In this document: in pieces, positions 41,417 through 49,891 of the stretch
How the letters are laid out: every line of letters starts with the position of its first letter
Position numbering within the stretch: position 1 is the first letter of the stretch
Source: Micromonospora zingiberis
Lineage (GTDB): Bacteria; Actinomycetota; Actinomycetes; Mycobacteriales; Micromonosporaceae
Reading direction: 5' to 3'
Assembly: GCF_004331455.1 (NCBI RefSeq)
Contig: NZ_SJJR01000016.1
Span: 62,001-126,000 of the forward strand
Length of the DNA stretch: 64,000 bases
The notes under the pieces: generated by a model
Database searches by the model: none
Told to the model about the DNA's origin: nothing
The model's input: only the letters and a program-made list of their open reading frames with translations
Program-made: the position numbers and the translations under genes

Positions 41417-42026
41417 GGCTACCTCCCTGGCGTCGGCGGCTTTCCGAGTCCGTGTAGCCGGCCTCCTCAGCCAGCTCGCGCAGCCGCTTCTTCGCGGCAG
41501 CCTTGTACGAGCGGACGCTGATCTCGGTCACCCCGAGGATGCGGGCGATCTCCTGGTTGGAGAAGCCGTCATGCTCCATCTGGAACACCACCGCCTGCCG
41601 CGACGGGAGTTGGCTCAACCAGGTGCTCAGCACCTCCTGGGCCTCCCAGGCGTCGACGATGTTCGACTGCGGCGCCGGCGGCAGGTCTTCCGGCGCCATT
41701 GCGGCTTCGCGCTGACGTCGTTGCTGATCCTTGAGAATCTTGAACCGGGCCGTAATGATCACCCACCCGATCCGCTTGACGTGGTCGCGGAGCGTGGACC
41801 ACTTGACCCGCCCATGCAGGTACGCCTCGTTGAGCGCGTCCTCGACCATGTCGCGGTCCCGGCACTCTGCCCGGAGAATTCCCTCCACTTTGTGGTACGA
41901 CGCCTCGACGAAGGCGGCGAACTCCCGGTCGTGTTCGGCCTTGAGACGTGCCGCCGCCGCCTTTCGCGCCGCCTCCCGATCCGCCGGTTCGGGCGTCAGG
42001 GCGGCGGTGCCCTCGACCTCGGTCAC
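41403..42026 (-). CDS. ECF-type RNA polymerase sigma factor
   Basis: 207 residues. Region 2 (EFAAFVEASYHKVEGILRAECRDRDMVEDALNEAYLHGRVKW) and region 4 (LSQLPSRQAVVFQMEHDGFSNQEIARILGVTEISVRSYKAAAKKRL) are clear. It is the middle gene of three: a small membrane protein upstream (4-base overlap) that may act as an anti-sigma or sensor, and the PAS-GGDEF-EAL protein downstream. The link suggests a sigma factor tied to c-di-GMP or an envelope signal. Confidence 0.85.
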   Translation of the reverse strand: MTEVEGTAALTPEPADREAARKAAAARLKAEHDREFAAFVEASYHKVEGILRAECRDRDMVEDALNEAYLHGRVKWSTLRDHVKRIGWVIITARFKILKDQQRRQREAAMAPEDLPPAPQSNIVDAWEAQEVLSTWLSQLPSRQAVVFQMEHDGFSNQEIARILGVTEISVRSYKAAAKKRLRELAEEAGYTDSESRRRQGGSRESR

Positions 42027-42316
42027 GCGGCCTCCCTGGCCTCGTCACAGCCGAGCATCATGCGGCTGCCCAACTCCACCTCGCGATGTCCATCGCGATC
42101 ACTCTCCACGATCCGCACCACCTCGCGGTCGGCTGCCGCAAGCTCGACCAACCCGGCCAGCCGGGCCGCGTTGCGTGTCGATGCCTCGCGTTCCTCGTGT
42201 AACCGTGTCCGGTGCGCCACGTAGGCGCGTACCAGCCCGGCCACCGCTCCGGCGATGGTCAGGGCCATCGCCATCACTCCGTAACCGGAGAGCGGCTCCG
42301 GCAGCGTCTCGTTCAT
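42023..42316 (-). CDS. Small membrane protein upstream of the sigma factor
   Basis: 97 residues: one membrane helix at about 13-30 (VMAMALTIAGAVAGLVRAYV), then a charged coiled-coil-like cytoplasmic part (RLHEEREASTRNAARLAGLVELAAADREVVRIVESD). Its stop overlaps the sigma factor start by 4 bases. It could be a membrane anchor or anti-sigma factor, but no anti-sigma motif is seen. Confidence 0.6.
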   Translation of the reverse strand: MNETLPEPLSGYGVMAMALTIAGAVAGLVRAYVAHRTRLHEEREASTRNAARLAGLVELAAADREVVRIVESDRDGHREVELGSRMMLGCDEAREAA

Positions 42317-42743
42317 CGTGTCCCCTCGTCCTCTCAGTCCCGCCAGTTACCATCCGTGGCGAGGGGCAGATGTTGATGTCGCATCGTCCACAAAGTTCCA
42401 GGGAGATTAAGGATCAAGATTCTTACCTGGCCACAAAGCACAAAGTCATGCTCTGGGCACGCTAAGCAAGCCGGCCCGGCGACACCCCCACAGCAACATC
42501 ACGAGCACATTCAGTAACTCTCCGTTGCCGAACGCAGGGGTACGAGGACACCGGCAAGCCCGAGCCCGCCGGGTGGCGCGGACCGCCCGCTGGAGGCGCC
42601 GTGGATCATGATCGCCGGCCCTGGGATCCGTCGCGGTGGAGTCCGTTACCCTGCTCGTCTGCTGCTCGGAGCGGTTCACGTTTGTCGTCCACGCTCGGCC
42701 GTGGGCCACTCGTGACCTTCAGGAGTGCTTGGGGAGGAACCCC
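42317..42743. other. Divergent upstream region of the sigma operon and Mrr-like gene
   Basis: About 430 bases. No gene is supported. It must contain the promoters of the minus-strand sigma operon and of the Mrr-like gene; I cannot assign -35/-10 boxes with confidence. Confidence 0.4.
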
Positions 42744-43469
42744 TTGACGGAACCGCTGCCGCAGGCGATCGACAGCTGGCAGAAGGCGGAGTCGAACGCC
42801 GCGGATTGGATGAGGTACTGGGGCTTCGCTGACGCGAGGGTCACCGAGGGCGGCGCCGACTCCGGCGTCGACGTCTGGTCACGCGCGGCGCTCGCCCAGG
42901 TGAAGTGCGAAGCGGTCCAGGTTGGTCGGCCCGTCCTGCAGCGCCTGGTCGGCGCCCGAGGGCGCGACGTGGATAAGGCCCTGTTTGTCTTCTCCGGCGC
43001 GGGATTCTCCTCGCCCGCTGTCGAGTACGCGAACGAGATGGACATCTGCCTGTTCAAGTACACGCTGGCAGGTGCGGTGACGGCCGAAAACAGGGCGGCT
43101 CGCGCGTTCCTCAAACAGTTCGCTGCTCAGCGGCGGGCGGCGGAGCGGACGCGCGCTGCCGCATCGCGTGGTCCGGAGTACGGATCCCCCGAGGAGCGGA
43201 CCGTCGCGCTGACGCGGATGACGGCTGCGCTGCGCGACGTGCAGGCGCAGCGGGTTGCTTCAGAGCAGGTCGAGAAGAGGTCTGCCTCCGGCGGGCGACG
43301 CCGGTTGGGGTGCGGCGTCGTACTCCTGCTGATGTGGGTATGCATGGCGGTCAAGCTCGGATCGCTCGGTGACAGGGTCGTCATGACGGTATGGATCGGC
43401 GGCTCGATCGCGTTGATCGTTTGGGGAATCATCGCCTTGTCCGGGGCGGACTCTGACGAGAGATTCTGA
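42744..43469 (+). CDS. Mrr-like restriction endonuclease-fold membrane protein
   Basis: About 241 residues from a TTG at 42744, chosen for its GGGGAGG site; a longer frame from 42636 is possible. The nuclease core is near the N-terminus: Glu in KAESNAADWMRYWGF, Asp in GGADSGVDV and the QxK motif in LAQVKCEAV, followed by FSGAGFSSPAVEYA. Two membrane helices end the protein (GCGVVLLLMWVCMAVKL and VVMTVWIGGSIALIVWGIIAL). Membrane-anchored nucleases of this kind could act on incoming DNA. No methylase is beside it. Activity is inferred. Confidence 0.7.
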   Translation: MTEPLPQAIDSWQKAESNAADWMRYWGFADARVTEGGADSGVDVWSRAALAQVKCEAVQVGRPVLQRLVGARGRDVDKALFVFSGAGFSSPAVEYANEMDICLFKYTLAGAVTAENRAARAFLKQFAAQRRAAERTRAAASRGPEYGSPEERTVALTRMTAALRDVQAQRVASEQVEKRSASGGRRRLGCGVVLLLMWVCMAVKLGSLGDRVVMTVWIGGSIALIVWGIIALSGADSDERF

Positions 43470-43491
43470 TGAAGCCAGCAGGTCGTTCCGC

Positions 43492-44271
43492 TCACTGGTG
43501 CAGGTCGCGTTCGAAGACCGCGCGTTGGGCGAGGATGTAGCTCGCGTCGTTGAGGTACTGGATGTGGTGCCCGTCCGCGAGATGCCCGGCGAACGCGCTG
43601 TTGCCGGCGGCGGCCTGGCTGTGCATGAAGTCGACCAGCGCGTGTAGCCGCGCTACCGCGACGTCGACCAGCGAGGATCGGGCGTCGTTGGCCAGTCCGT
43701 AGCGGTCGCAGAACGTACGCAACCGGGCTGCCTGTTCCTCGGTGGTGCCGAAGCCGTCGGTGTTCTCCGGGGCGGTCATCGGCACCCACCGGTACGCCGC
43801 GTAGGCGACGTCCCACAGCCGGGGTCCGGGCTGTGCGTGGTCGAAGTCGATGATGCCGACGACCCGGTTGCCGTGCAGCACGCAGTTGTGCGGCGCGTAG
43901 TCGCCGTGGCAGATCACCTCCACCGGTTCGGTGGCTGCCACCTGCCATCCGTCCCGTGGCGCTCGGCGTGCGTACTCGACTGTCGCGTCGTGGTACGCCC
44001 TCAGCAGCAGGGCCGCGCTCTCCAATGCCTCGATGGAGGCCGCCGCGGCGGTGGGCGGATAGTTCGACACGTCGCCGGGAATGAAGTCGAGGATCTCGAA
44101 ACCGGGCATGGTGTCGCGTACGCGCGGTGCCGCCTCGAAACCCTGCGCCGCCAACTGCCGCAGCAGGTCGTGGACCCGGGGTGACCAGGGCCCGGTGGGG
44201 CGGCGTACGGTGTCGCCGATCCGGAGGACCTCGTTGACGCCTCCGCCCGTCAACCGCTCCACCTCGACCAT
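43492..44271 (-). CDS. Aminoglycoside phosphotransferase-like kinase
   Basis: About 259 residues from ATG 44271; the frame is open further up (to 44418) but the extra part is not family-like. The APH catalytic loop reads VICHGDYAPHNCVLHGNRVVGIIDFDHAQPGPRLWDVAYAAY, with the Asp of HGD as catalytic base and the Asp of IDFD binding Mg2+. N-terminal ERLTGGGVNEVLRIGDTV is the ATP-binding glycine region. It may phosphorylate a small molecule such as an aminoglycoside, choline or homoserine; resistance is not demonstrated. Confidence 0.85.
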   Translation of the reverse strand: MVEVERLTGGGVNEVLRIGDTVRRPTGPWSPRVHDLLRQLAAQGFEAAPRVRDTMPGFEILDFIPGDVSNYPPTAAAASIEALESAALLLRAYHDATVEYARRAPRDGWQVAATEPVEVICHGDYAPHNCVLHGNRVVGIIDFDHAQPGPRLWDVAYAAYRWVPMTAPENTDGFGTTEEQAARLRTFCDRYGLANDARSSLVDVAVARLHALVDFMHSQAAAGNSAFAGHLADGHHIQYLNDASYILAQRAVFERDLHQ

Positions 44272-44497
44272 TCGCCCCACCCCGCTGTCTTGATGTCCGA
44301 CTGGCCGTTCCGCGCCGGGACCAGCCATGACCGTACGACGCACCCGGATCCGTACTCCAAGGATTTCCCGCCCTACCAGGCCGGACGGGCCCTGGGTCGG
44401 CGTGCGATGTGGACACACCGCCGCCGCCCAGGGCCCGCCCGACGTCAGCGCGCGTCGGACCGGGGTGCGCCCGGGTGGGCGCAGCCGCTGGCCGGCG

Positions 44498-45892
44498 TCA
44501 CTGGAACTGGCTGAAGAACCGCCAGGTCTCGCCGGGTGCCCAGGTACGGGAGCCGCTGTCGCCGGGTGCGCCGTCCTGCGGCGCCGCGATGTGGCCCTCG
44601 TCGAAGGCGATCCACTCGACCGGGAATCCGGCCGCGCAGCCGGAGTAGGCGGTCCGGATGTGGGTCAGGCTGCCCGATGCCGGCTCTCGCGGGCTCTGCG
44701 CGGCGCAGCCGTTGTTCTGGACGAACCGGTCGCGCAGCGACCGGCCGCTGGCGATGCCGAGTACGCCGTCACGGGTGCCGTGCACGCCGAGGTACGCGAT
44801 CCGTCCGGTGCCGCCGCTGCACCCGCTGAGCTGCGCTCCGGAGAGCACCGCGACCGCGCGGAACACGTTGGACCGGGCGCAGGCCAGGGCGTAGCTCATG
44901 CCGCCGCCGAAGCTGAAGCCGGTGGCGAACCGCTGGCGCGGGTTCACGCAGAGCCCGTCCTCGATGCGGCGCAGCATGTCGTCCACGAAGGTGACGTCCT
45001 CGCCGCCGGCGTTGCCCCAGCCGTTGCCGATGCCCTGGGGCGCGACGAAGATCGCGGTGTTGTTCGCCAACCGTTGCAGGCCGTAGTAGGACCAGACGTC
45101 GCGCTGCACGGTCTGGCCGGTGGCCACGTCGGTGGCGGTGCCGCCGCGCCAGTGGAAGCCGAAGATCAACCGGTAGGGGTTGTTCTGGTTTTAGTTGTCC
45201 GGCACCCGCAGGATGAACGTACGCTGCTTGCCGTTGCTGGTGATGGTGTGCGTACCGCTGGCGATCGCCGGGGCCCGGCCGCAGCCGGCGGTGCCGTTGC
45301 CCGGGTTGCCGGGGTTGCCGCCGTCGACGCGGACGAGTTGCCACTGCTGGTGGTTGCCGTTGAAGTCGTCGTACTGCACGATGTTGCCGCCGTCGGCGGT
45401 CGAGGCGCTCTGCACCTCCATCACCTTGTTCGAGTTCCGGTTGATCAACCGGACGTAGCCACCGTCGGAGTCGGCCAGCCGGAACTGCTGGTTCGTCCCG
45501 TTGTGATCGGCCCACTGCACGATGCTGGCGCTGTTGGCGGTCGAGAAGTTGTAGACGTCCAGCACCTTGCCCGAATGCCGCGACTTCAACCGGTAGTAAC
45601 CACCACCGGAGTCCACGAACTGCCACTGCTGCTGATTGCCGTTGTTGCGCGCCCACTGCGTGATCCGCGCCCCGTCCGTGGTGGCCAGGTTGTACAGATC
45701 CAACGCCTTACCGCTGTTCCGGTTGACCAGCACATACCAGGCGTTCGTGTCGACCGTGGCAGCGGCGGCGGGCGCCGCGCCCACGATTCCGATGGCGCCG
45801 ATCATGACGGCGCTCAGCGCCGAGGCGATGAGCCCGGACCGCCAGCGACGTCTTGGTGGGTGGCCGGGACGGGCCGCACCGATGGACTTCAT
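44498..45892 (-). pseudogene. Secreted CBM13-esterase (LpqC/feruloyl esterase-type), broken by an in-frame stop
   Basis: One reading frame of 465 codons. Signal peptide (SGLIASALSAVMIGAIGIVGAAPAAAA in pieces), then a ricin-type CBM13 domain with three QQWQ/QQFRL repeats, a Gly-Asn linker and an alpha/beta-hydrolase: RTFILRVPDN, then a TAA codon at 45191-45193, then NQNNPYRLIFGFHWRGG, FATGFSFGGGMSYALA (nucleophile Ser) and EWIAFDEGHIAAP (His). The TAA stands where relatives have Tyr (TAC), so one base change split the gene. As it stands it makes only a secreted lectin domain. The promoter and operator at 46116-46144 remain intact. Confidence 0.85.
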
Positions 45893-46115
45893 GACTCGCT
45901 CCTTCGTTCGGGAGCGCGCACGGGTATCAGCGCGGGCGCGCTCCTCACCGTGTGCCGGCGTCTGGTGGTGGCGTCAGCACGGTTTCGACGGGCGCGAGGG
46001 GCCGCGGAGAGGTGGTCGCGTGTGCCCGGGTCGACTGCGGTCGTGGGCTCGGACCAGCCCGACAGGCCGCAGTGCTGCGCGATTCTCCTGGCGGCCATCC
46101 GGCGCCGTGGGCAGG

Positions 46116-46144
46116 ATGTTAGCGCTAACACAACTTGATGTCAA
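46116..46144 (-). promoter_or_regulatory. Promoter with LacI-type operator of the CBM13-esterase gene
   Basis: On the minus strand TTGACA (46144-46139), a 17-base spacer and TAACAT (46121-46116) form a near-consensus promoter about 220 bases before the CBM13-esterase start. The perfect palindrome TGTTAGCGCTAACA (46117-46130) overlaps the -10 box and has the TTAGCGCTAA core bound by LacI-family sugar regulators, as found before actinobacterial glycoside-hydrolase and esterase genes. No LacI gene is in the window. Confidence 0.75.
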
Positions 46145-46166
46145 TCGATGTCTAGGCCGACCATTG

Positions 46167-46763
46167 TCACCGGGTGACGGCGGGGAAACCTTCTGTGAGC
46201 GCTGCCATGGCCCGGCGAATGCGGGTGGCTGCCGCCGGGCTGGTTCCGTAGCTCAGCACTACGTGTTGCAGCACCCCGGCCACGGCCAGCGCCAGGGCGT
46301 CCGGGTCGGTGCCGGCGGGCACCCGACCCAGCCGCTGCTCGGCGGCCAGGTAACGGGCGGTCGCCTGTTCGAGTGGCTGCAGGCCGGCGGTTCCGGGCCC
46401 GAGCACCGCCTCGACGCTCGCCGTCGTACCGGGCCGGTACGCCAGCAGTCGGGCCATCGCCAGCAGCATGCTCAGCGGTAGCGCCTGACCGACCTCGCCG
46501 AGGTTCTCGGCCACTGTCGCGGCACCGGCGCGGGCCGGCAGGCCGGCCACCGCGCCCGCGATCTGGAAGCTCCGGTCGACCGCGTAGCCGACGAGGAAGT
46601 CGTCGAAGTTCGTGAAGTGGGTGAACAGCAGCCCGGTGGCGACGCCCGCCTCGCGGGTCACCGCCCGGCTGGTGAGCCGGCTCGGCCCGTCGCCCACGAT
46701 CACACGTTCCACGGCGGCGAAGAGCTGCTGCCGAGGCTCGGGGGTGGCGACTCCACGGGGCAT
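46167..46763 (-). CDS. TetR-family regulator, divergent from the FAD monooxygenase
   Basis: 198 residues with an N-terminal TetR helix-turn-helix: QLFAAVERVIVGDGPSRLTSRAVTREAGVATGLLFTHFTNFDDFLVGY. The C-terminal ligand domain is unassigned. It is divergent from the FAD-dependent oxygenase gene at 46866, and two palindromes at 46808-46842 lie between them. It very likely represses that gene until a substrate of the oxygenase is present. Start at ATG 46763 beside its own operator region. Confidence 0.88.
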   Translation of the reverse strand: MPRGVATPEPRQQLFAAVERVIVGDGPSRLTSRAVTREAGVATGLLFTHFTNFDDFLVGYAVDRSFQIAGAVAGLPARAGAATVAENLGEVGQALPLSMLLAMARLLAYRPGTTASVEAVLGPGTAGLQPLEQATARYLAAEQRLGRVPAGTDPDALALAVAGVLQHVVLSYGTSPAAATRIRRAMAALTEGFPAVTR

Positions 46764-46807
46764 GCCCCGATCTTAGGCGCCGCCGGGGAGTGACTGTTGC
46801 GAAATTT

Positions 46808-46842
46808 TGAGCAAACGCTCATAGTGTTTGAGCGTACGCTCA
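46808..46842. promoter_or_regulatory. Twin TetR operators
   Basis: TGAGCAAACGCTCA (46808-46821) and TGAGCGTACGCTCA (46829-46842): two 14-base palindromes with the same TGAGC/GCTCA arms, 21 bases (two helical turns) apart, in the 102-base gap between the TetR and monooxygenase genes. Two repressor dimers could bind the same face of DNA. Confidence 0.85.
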
Positions 46843-46865
46843 TTCTCGATCTCGAAGGAGCACGG

Positions 46866-48023
46866 ATGAGGCGAGCTGTCATCGTCGGTGCCGGCATCGC
46901 CGGTCTGGCCGCAGCCCTGCGTCTTGGCCGCGACGGCTGGCGCACCACCGTGGTGGAGCGCGCCCCGACCCGGCGCAGCGGTGGCTACCTGGTGAACCTG
47001 CTCGGGCCGGGATACGACGCGGCGCAGCGGCTCGGCCTGCTACCCGCGCTGTCCGACCGCGCGCTGGGCCCGTTCGGCACGGTGCTGGTCCGGGCGGACG
47101 GGCGGCCGAAGTTCGCCGTGCCGGCCGCCCTCGCCGAGGCCACCCTGGGCCCGCGCGCCATGTCCGTGTTCCGCGGCGATCTGGAAACCGCACTGTACGA
47201 GGCGGTACGCGAGCACAGCGAACTCCGCTTCGGCACCACCGTCTCCGCCGTCGACCAGGACCGCGACCGGGTGCGCATCCAGCTCAGCGACGGCACCACC
47301 GAGGAAGCCGACCTGCTCATCGGTGCCGACGGGGTGCACTCGGCGACCCGTACGTCGGTCTTCGGCCCGCAGTTCCGGGTCGACCTGCCGTACCTGGTGG
47401 CGGCGGTCCCGCTCACCGGGCCCGTGCACGACGTGCCGGAGTCGTCCGCCACGACCTTCATCGGCCCCGGCCGTACGGCGGCGATCATCAACCTGGGCCC
47501 GCGCGGCTGCTCGGCGTTCTTCGCCTACCGCTGCGCGGATCCGAGCCGCGAGCTGAGTCGCGGCCCGGCCGATGCCCTCGGCACCGCCTTCGCCGACCTC
47601 GCCGCAGGCGTTCCCGAGGCGCTCCGTCAACTGGCCGAAGATCCCGCCGATACCTACTTCGACCGGGTCAGCCAGGTCGTCATGCCACGGTGGAGCGACG
47701 GCCGGATCGTGTTGCTCGGCGACGCGGCCTGGTGCGTCACCCTCTTCGCCGGGCACGGTGCCGCCCTGGCGATGGCCGGGGCCGACCGACTCGGCGCCGC
47801 CCTGCACGAGCCCGCCCAGGACATCCCGGCGGCCCTGGCCGGTTGGGAAACCGCGTTGCGGCCGACGGTCGTCAAACGGCAGGCACTCGCCCGTCGGGGC
47901 ATGCACCAGTACGCCCCACCGAGCCGCGTGCACGTGTGGCTGAACGACGTCACGATGCGCGCGTTCACCCTGCCCGGCGTCCGTGGCGTTCTCCGACGTG
48001 CGCTCGAACGGCAGAACCACTGA
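46866..48023 (+). CDS. FAD-dependent monooxygenase
   Basis: About 385 residues from ATG 46866, with GGAG upstream. Rossmann FAD-binding start AVIVGAGIAGLAAALRLGRDGWRTTVVER (GxGxxG), the DG fingerprint in EADLLIGADGVHSATR, and the second FAD motif RIVLLGDAAWCVTLFAGHGAALAMAGADRLGAAL near residue 280. It belongs to the PheA/TetX/UbiH-type single-component aromatic oxygenases. It would hydroxylate a small, perhaps aromatic or antibiotic, substrate using NAD(P)H and O2. Controlled by the divergent TetR protein. A role in drug inactivation is possible but not shown. Confidence 0.9.
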   Translation: MRRAVIVGAGIAGLAAALRLGRDGWRTTVVERAPTRRSGGYLVNLLGPGYDAAQRLGLLPALSDRALGPFGTVLVRADGRPKFAVPAALAEATLGPRAMSVFRGDLETALYEAVREHSELRFGTTVSAVDQDRDRVRIQLSDGTTEEADLLIGADGVHSATRTSVFGPQFRVDLPYLVAAVPLTGPVHDVPESSATTFIGPGRTAAIINLGPRGCSAFFAYRCADPSRELSRGPADALGTAFADLAAGVPEALRQLAEDPADTYFDRVSQVVMPRWSDGRIVLLGDAAWCVTLFAGHGAALAMAGADRLGAALHEPAQDIPAALAGWETALRPTVVKRQALARRGMHQYAPPSRVHVWLNDVTMRAFTLPGVRGVLRRALERQNH

Positions 48024-48148
48024 CACCGGCCGCGGTACGTGCCCTACGACCCGGCCGACCCGCAGCGCTGCGTACGCGACGAACGGGTCGGTGGCGGCTG
48101 TCCCGGCGGGTGCTCGCCGAAGGAGCACCCGCCGGTCCGTGCGGTGGT

Positions 48149-49003
48149 TCAGCCGACGGTGGCGAGCCAGTCCTGGACGACCGGGATCTCGACCCGCTGG
48201 TAGCCGCCGAGGTAGCGGCAGTTGCTGGTGTAGCCGTAGCTGGTCACCGCGACCAGGTACCCGTTGAGGAAGGTCGGGCCGCCCGAGTCACCGAAGCAGG
48301 TGCCGCCACCGCCCCGGTTGTCGTTCGGGTTGCCGTTGAGCTGGAGGACCTGCGGGGTGAGCTTCTGCCCCGGCGAGGTCGTGTAGCGGCGGATCAGCGG
48401 GTAGCTCATCGGCTGCGGCTTCTGCGGGCCCGCCTCCGGCTTGCGCACCTCGGTGCCGTAACCCACCAGACCGAAGACGGTCTTGTTGAGCTTCGGCTGG
48501 GCGAACTGGTCGAGGTACCCGGTGGGGGCCACCGTCGCCGGAGCGATTCCGGTCACCGGCGTGTCCAGCACCACCACGCCGACGTCGTTCCAGTTGTCCA
48601 GGTCGGTGAAGTCCGAGTACTCGGGGTGGGTGAGCGCCGTACCGGAGAGGTAACCGGCGGCGGCGAGTTCCGCGGTCGTGTAGCCGACGCTCGGATCGGT
48701 GGCCACCGGGAGCGGGTTCGGCGGCGCCTCGGCGATGGCCGTGTCGAAGGTGACAAGCGTCTTGCCGAGGGTCCCCAGGGTGCAGTGCGCGGCGGTGAGG
48801 ACGATGGTCGGCGAGACGAGCGTGGCCGAGCAGCGGTAGCGGCCGGTCTCGTCGTAGAACAGGATCAGGCCGACGTTGGGGTGCCGGTCACCGTCAGGTT
48901 CGCCGCCGGTGATGGCAGCCGCAGGCGTGGCGGTGGCGATCAGCGCGAACGTCGATACGACGATCGCGGCGAGGGTACGACGCAGTGCTCTCATGCCGGG
49001 CAA
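48149..49003 (-). CDS. Secreted trypsin-like serine protease
   Basis: 284 residues. Signal peptide ends AAA about residue 30, then ITGGEPDGDRHPNVGLI. The catalytic triad is complete: His in VLTAAHCT, Asp in NDVGVVVLD, Ser in CFGDSGGPTFLNG. Four Cys are placed as in S1 proteases. No extra domain. Extracellular proteolysis. Alone on the minus strand; no neighbour with a related role. Length is usual for the family. Confidence 0.92.
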   Translation of the reverse strand: MPGMRALRRTLAAIVVSTFALIATATPAAAITGGEPDGDRHPNVGLILFYDETGRYRCSATLVSPTIVLTAAHCTLGTLGKTLVTFDTAIAEAPPNPLPVATDPSVGYTTAELAAAGYLSGTALTHPEYSDFTDLDNWNDVGVVVLDTPVTGIAPATVAPTGYLDQFAQPKLNKTVFGLVGYGTEVRKPEAGPQKPQPMSYPLIRRYTTSPGQKLTPQVLQLNGNPNDNRGGGGTCFGDSGGPTFLNGYLVAVTSYGYTSNCRYLGGYQRVEIPVVQDWLATVG

Positions 49004-49095
49004 AGCGCCTGCCGCAGGTCTTTCATTACATGCCCATCAGTGCTGCTGCGGCGTGTCCGCGCCGGGCATCTGCGGCCCGCAGGCCGTCGGCGGCA

Positions 49096-49797
49096 TCAGT
49101 CGCGGGCCTGGTCGAGGCCGTCGAAGAGCAGGTCGAGGGTGAATTCGAACTCGACCTGGCTGTCGCACCAGCCGAGCGTCGGGTCCTCGGCGGCGTGCAC
49201 CTCGGCCGCCACCATCGCGGTCAGGTGGGGCAGTTGGGCGGCCATCGCGGCCAACTCCTCCTCGGCGGCCTCGACGTCGGTCTGGCCGCCGGCCGACGCG
49301 GGCCGGAATACCTCCTGGGCGAAGCCGAGCGCCAGACTGCCGAACGCGTGCAACGCCCGGTGGGCGATCCGATAGGAGAATCCGCCGTCCCGCAGCGTGG
49401 CGATGATGCCGTCGTAGTAGGTGTACAGCCCGGTGGGGATGGTGGGGCGGGAGCCGAGCAGCGCGGGCGCCCACGGGTGGCGCAGCATCACCGCGCGGGC
49501 GGCCAGGAATCGTTGCCGCAGGCGGTTACGCCAGTCCGCGCCCTCCAGCGTGGAGTCGACGGCGGCCACCGCCGCGTGGATCTCGGCGATGACCGCTTCG
49601 GCGAGCCCGTCGAGCAGTCCCTGCTTGCCGGGCAGGTGGTGGTAGAGCGACATCGCCTCGACGCCGAGTTCGGCAGCGAGGCGGCGCATGGTCAGGGCGG
49701 CCAGCCCTTCGGCGTCGACCAACGCGATCGCGGCGGCCAGGGCGCGCTCCCGACTCAGCGGCTCACGAGGCTTTCTCGCTCCCAATCCGGCTCCCAT
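49096..49797 (-). CDS. TetR-family regulator (tetracycline-repressor C-domain type)
   Basis: 233 residues. Helix-turn-helix SRERALAAAIALVDAEGLAALTMRRLAAELGVEAMSLYHHLPGKQGLLDGLAE is the TetR N-domain, and the C-domain fits TetR_C (ALLGSRPTIPTGLYTYYDGIIATLRDGGFS, HRALHAFGSLALGF). It is divergent from the DUF4386 gene; palindromes at 49808-49840 lie between. It probably represses that gene and itself. Confidence 0.9.
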   Translation of the reverse strand: MGAGLGARKPREPLSRERALAAAIALVDAEGLAALTMRRLAAELGVEAMSLYHHLPGKQGLLDGLAEAVIAEIHAAVAAVDSTLEGADWRNRLRQRFLAARAVMLRHPWAPALLGSRPTIPTGLYTYYDGIIATLRDGGFSYRIAHRALHAFGSLALGFAQEVFRPASAGGQTDVEAAEEELAAMAAQLPHLTAMVAAEVHAAEDPTLGWCDSQVEFEFTLDLLFDGLDQARD

Positions 49798-49807
49798 CTC
49801 CCCTTGA

Positions 49808-49840
49808 CCTTACATCGTATGGTTGCCTTACGTCGTAAGG
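49808..49840. promoter_or_regulatory. Tandem TetR operators before the DUF4386 gene
   Basis: CCTTACATCGTATGG (49808-49822) and CCTTACGTCGTAAGG (49826-49840); the second is a perfect palindrome around T. The spacing of 18 bases gives adjacent sites. TTGACC at 49804 could be a -35 box for the plus-strand gene. Confidence 0.75.
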
Positions 49841-49891
49841 CGGTCGGCCGAGCGGCAGCGGGACCCGCCAGCGCATCCGAAGGAGTCCACC

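Noticed and set aside
42744..43469. Restriction-modification system
   Set aside because: Only the nuclease fold is present, with no methyltransferase or specificity gene nearby.
45191..45193. Recoded stop codon in the CBM13-esterase gene
   Set aside because: TAA is not used for selenocysteine or pyrrolysine, and no recoding structure is seen; a point mutation is simpler.
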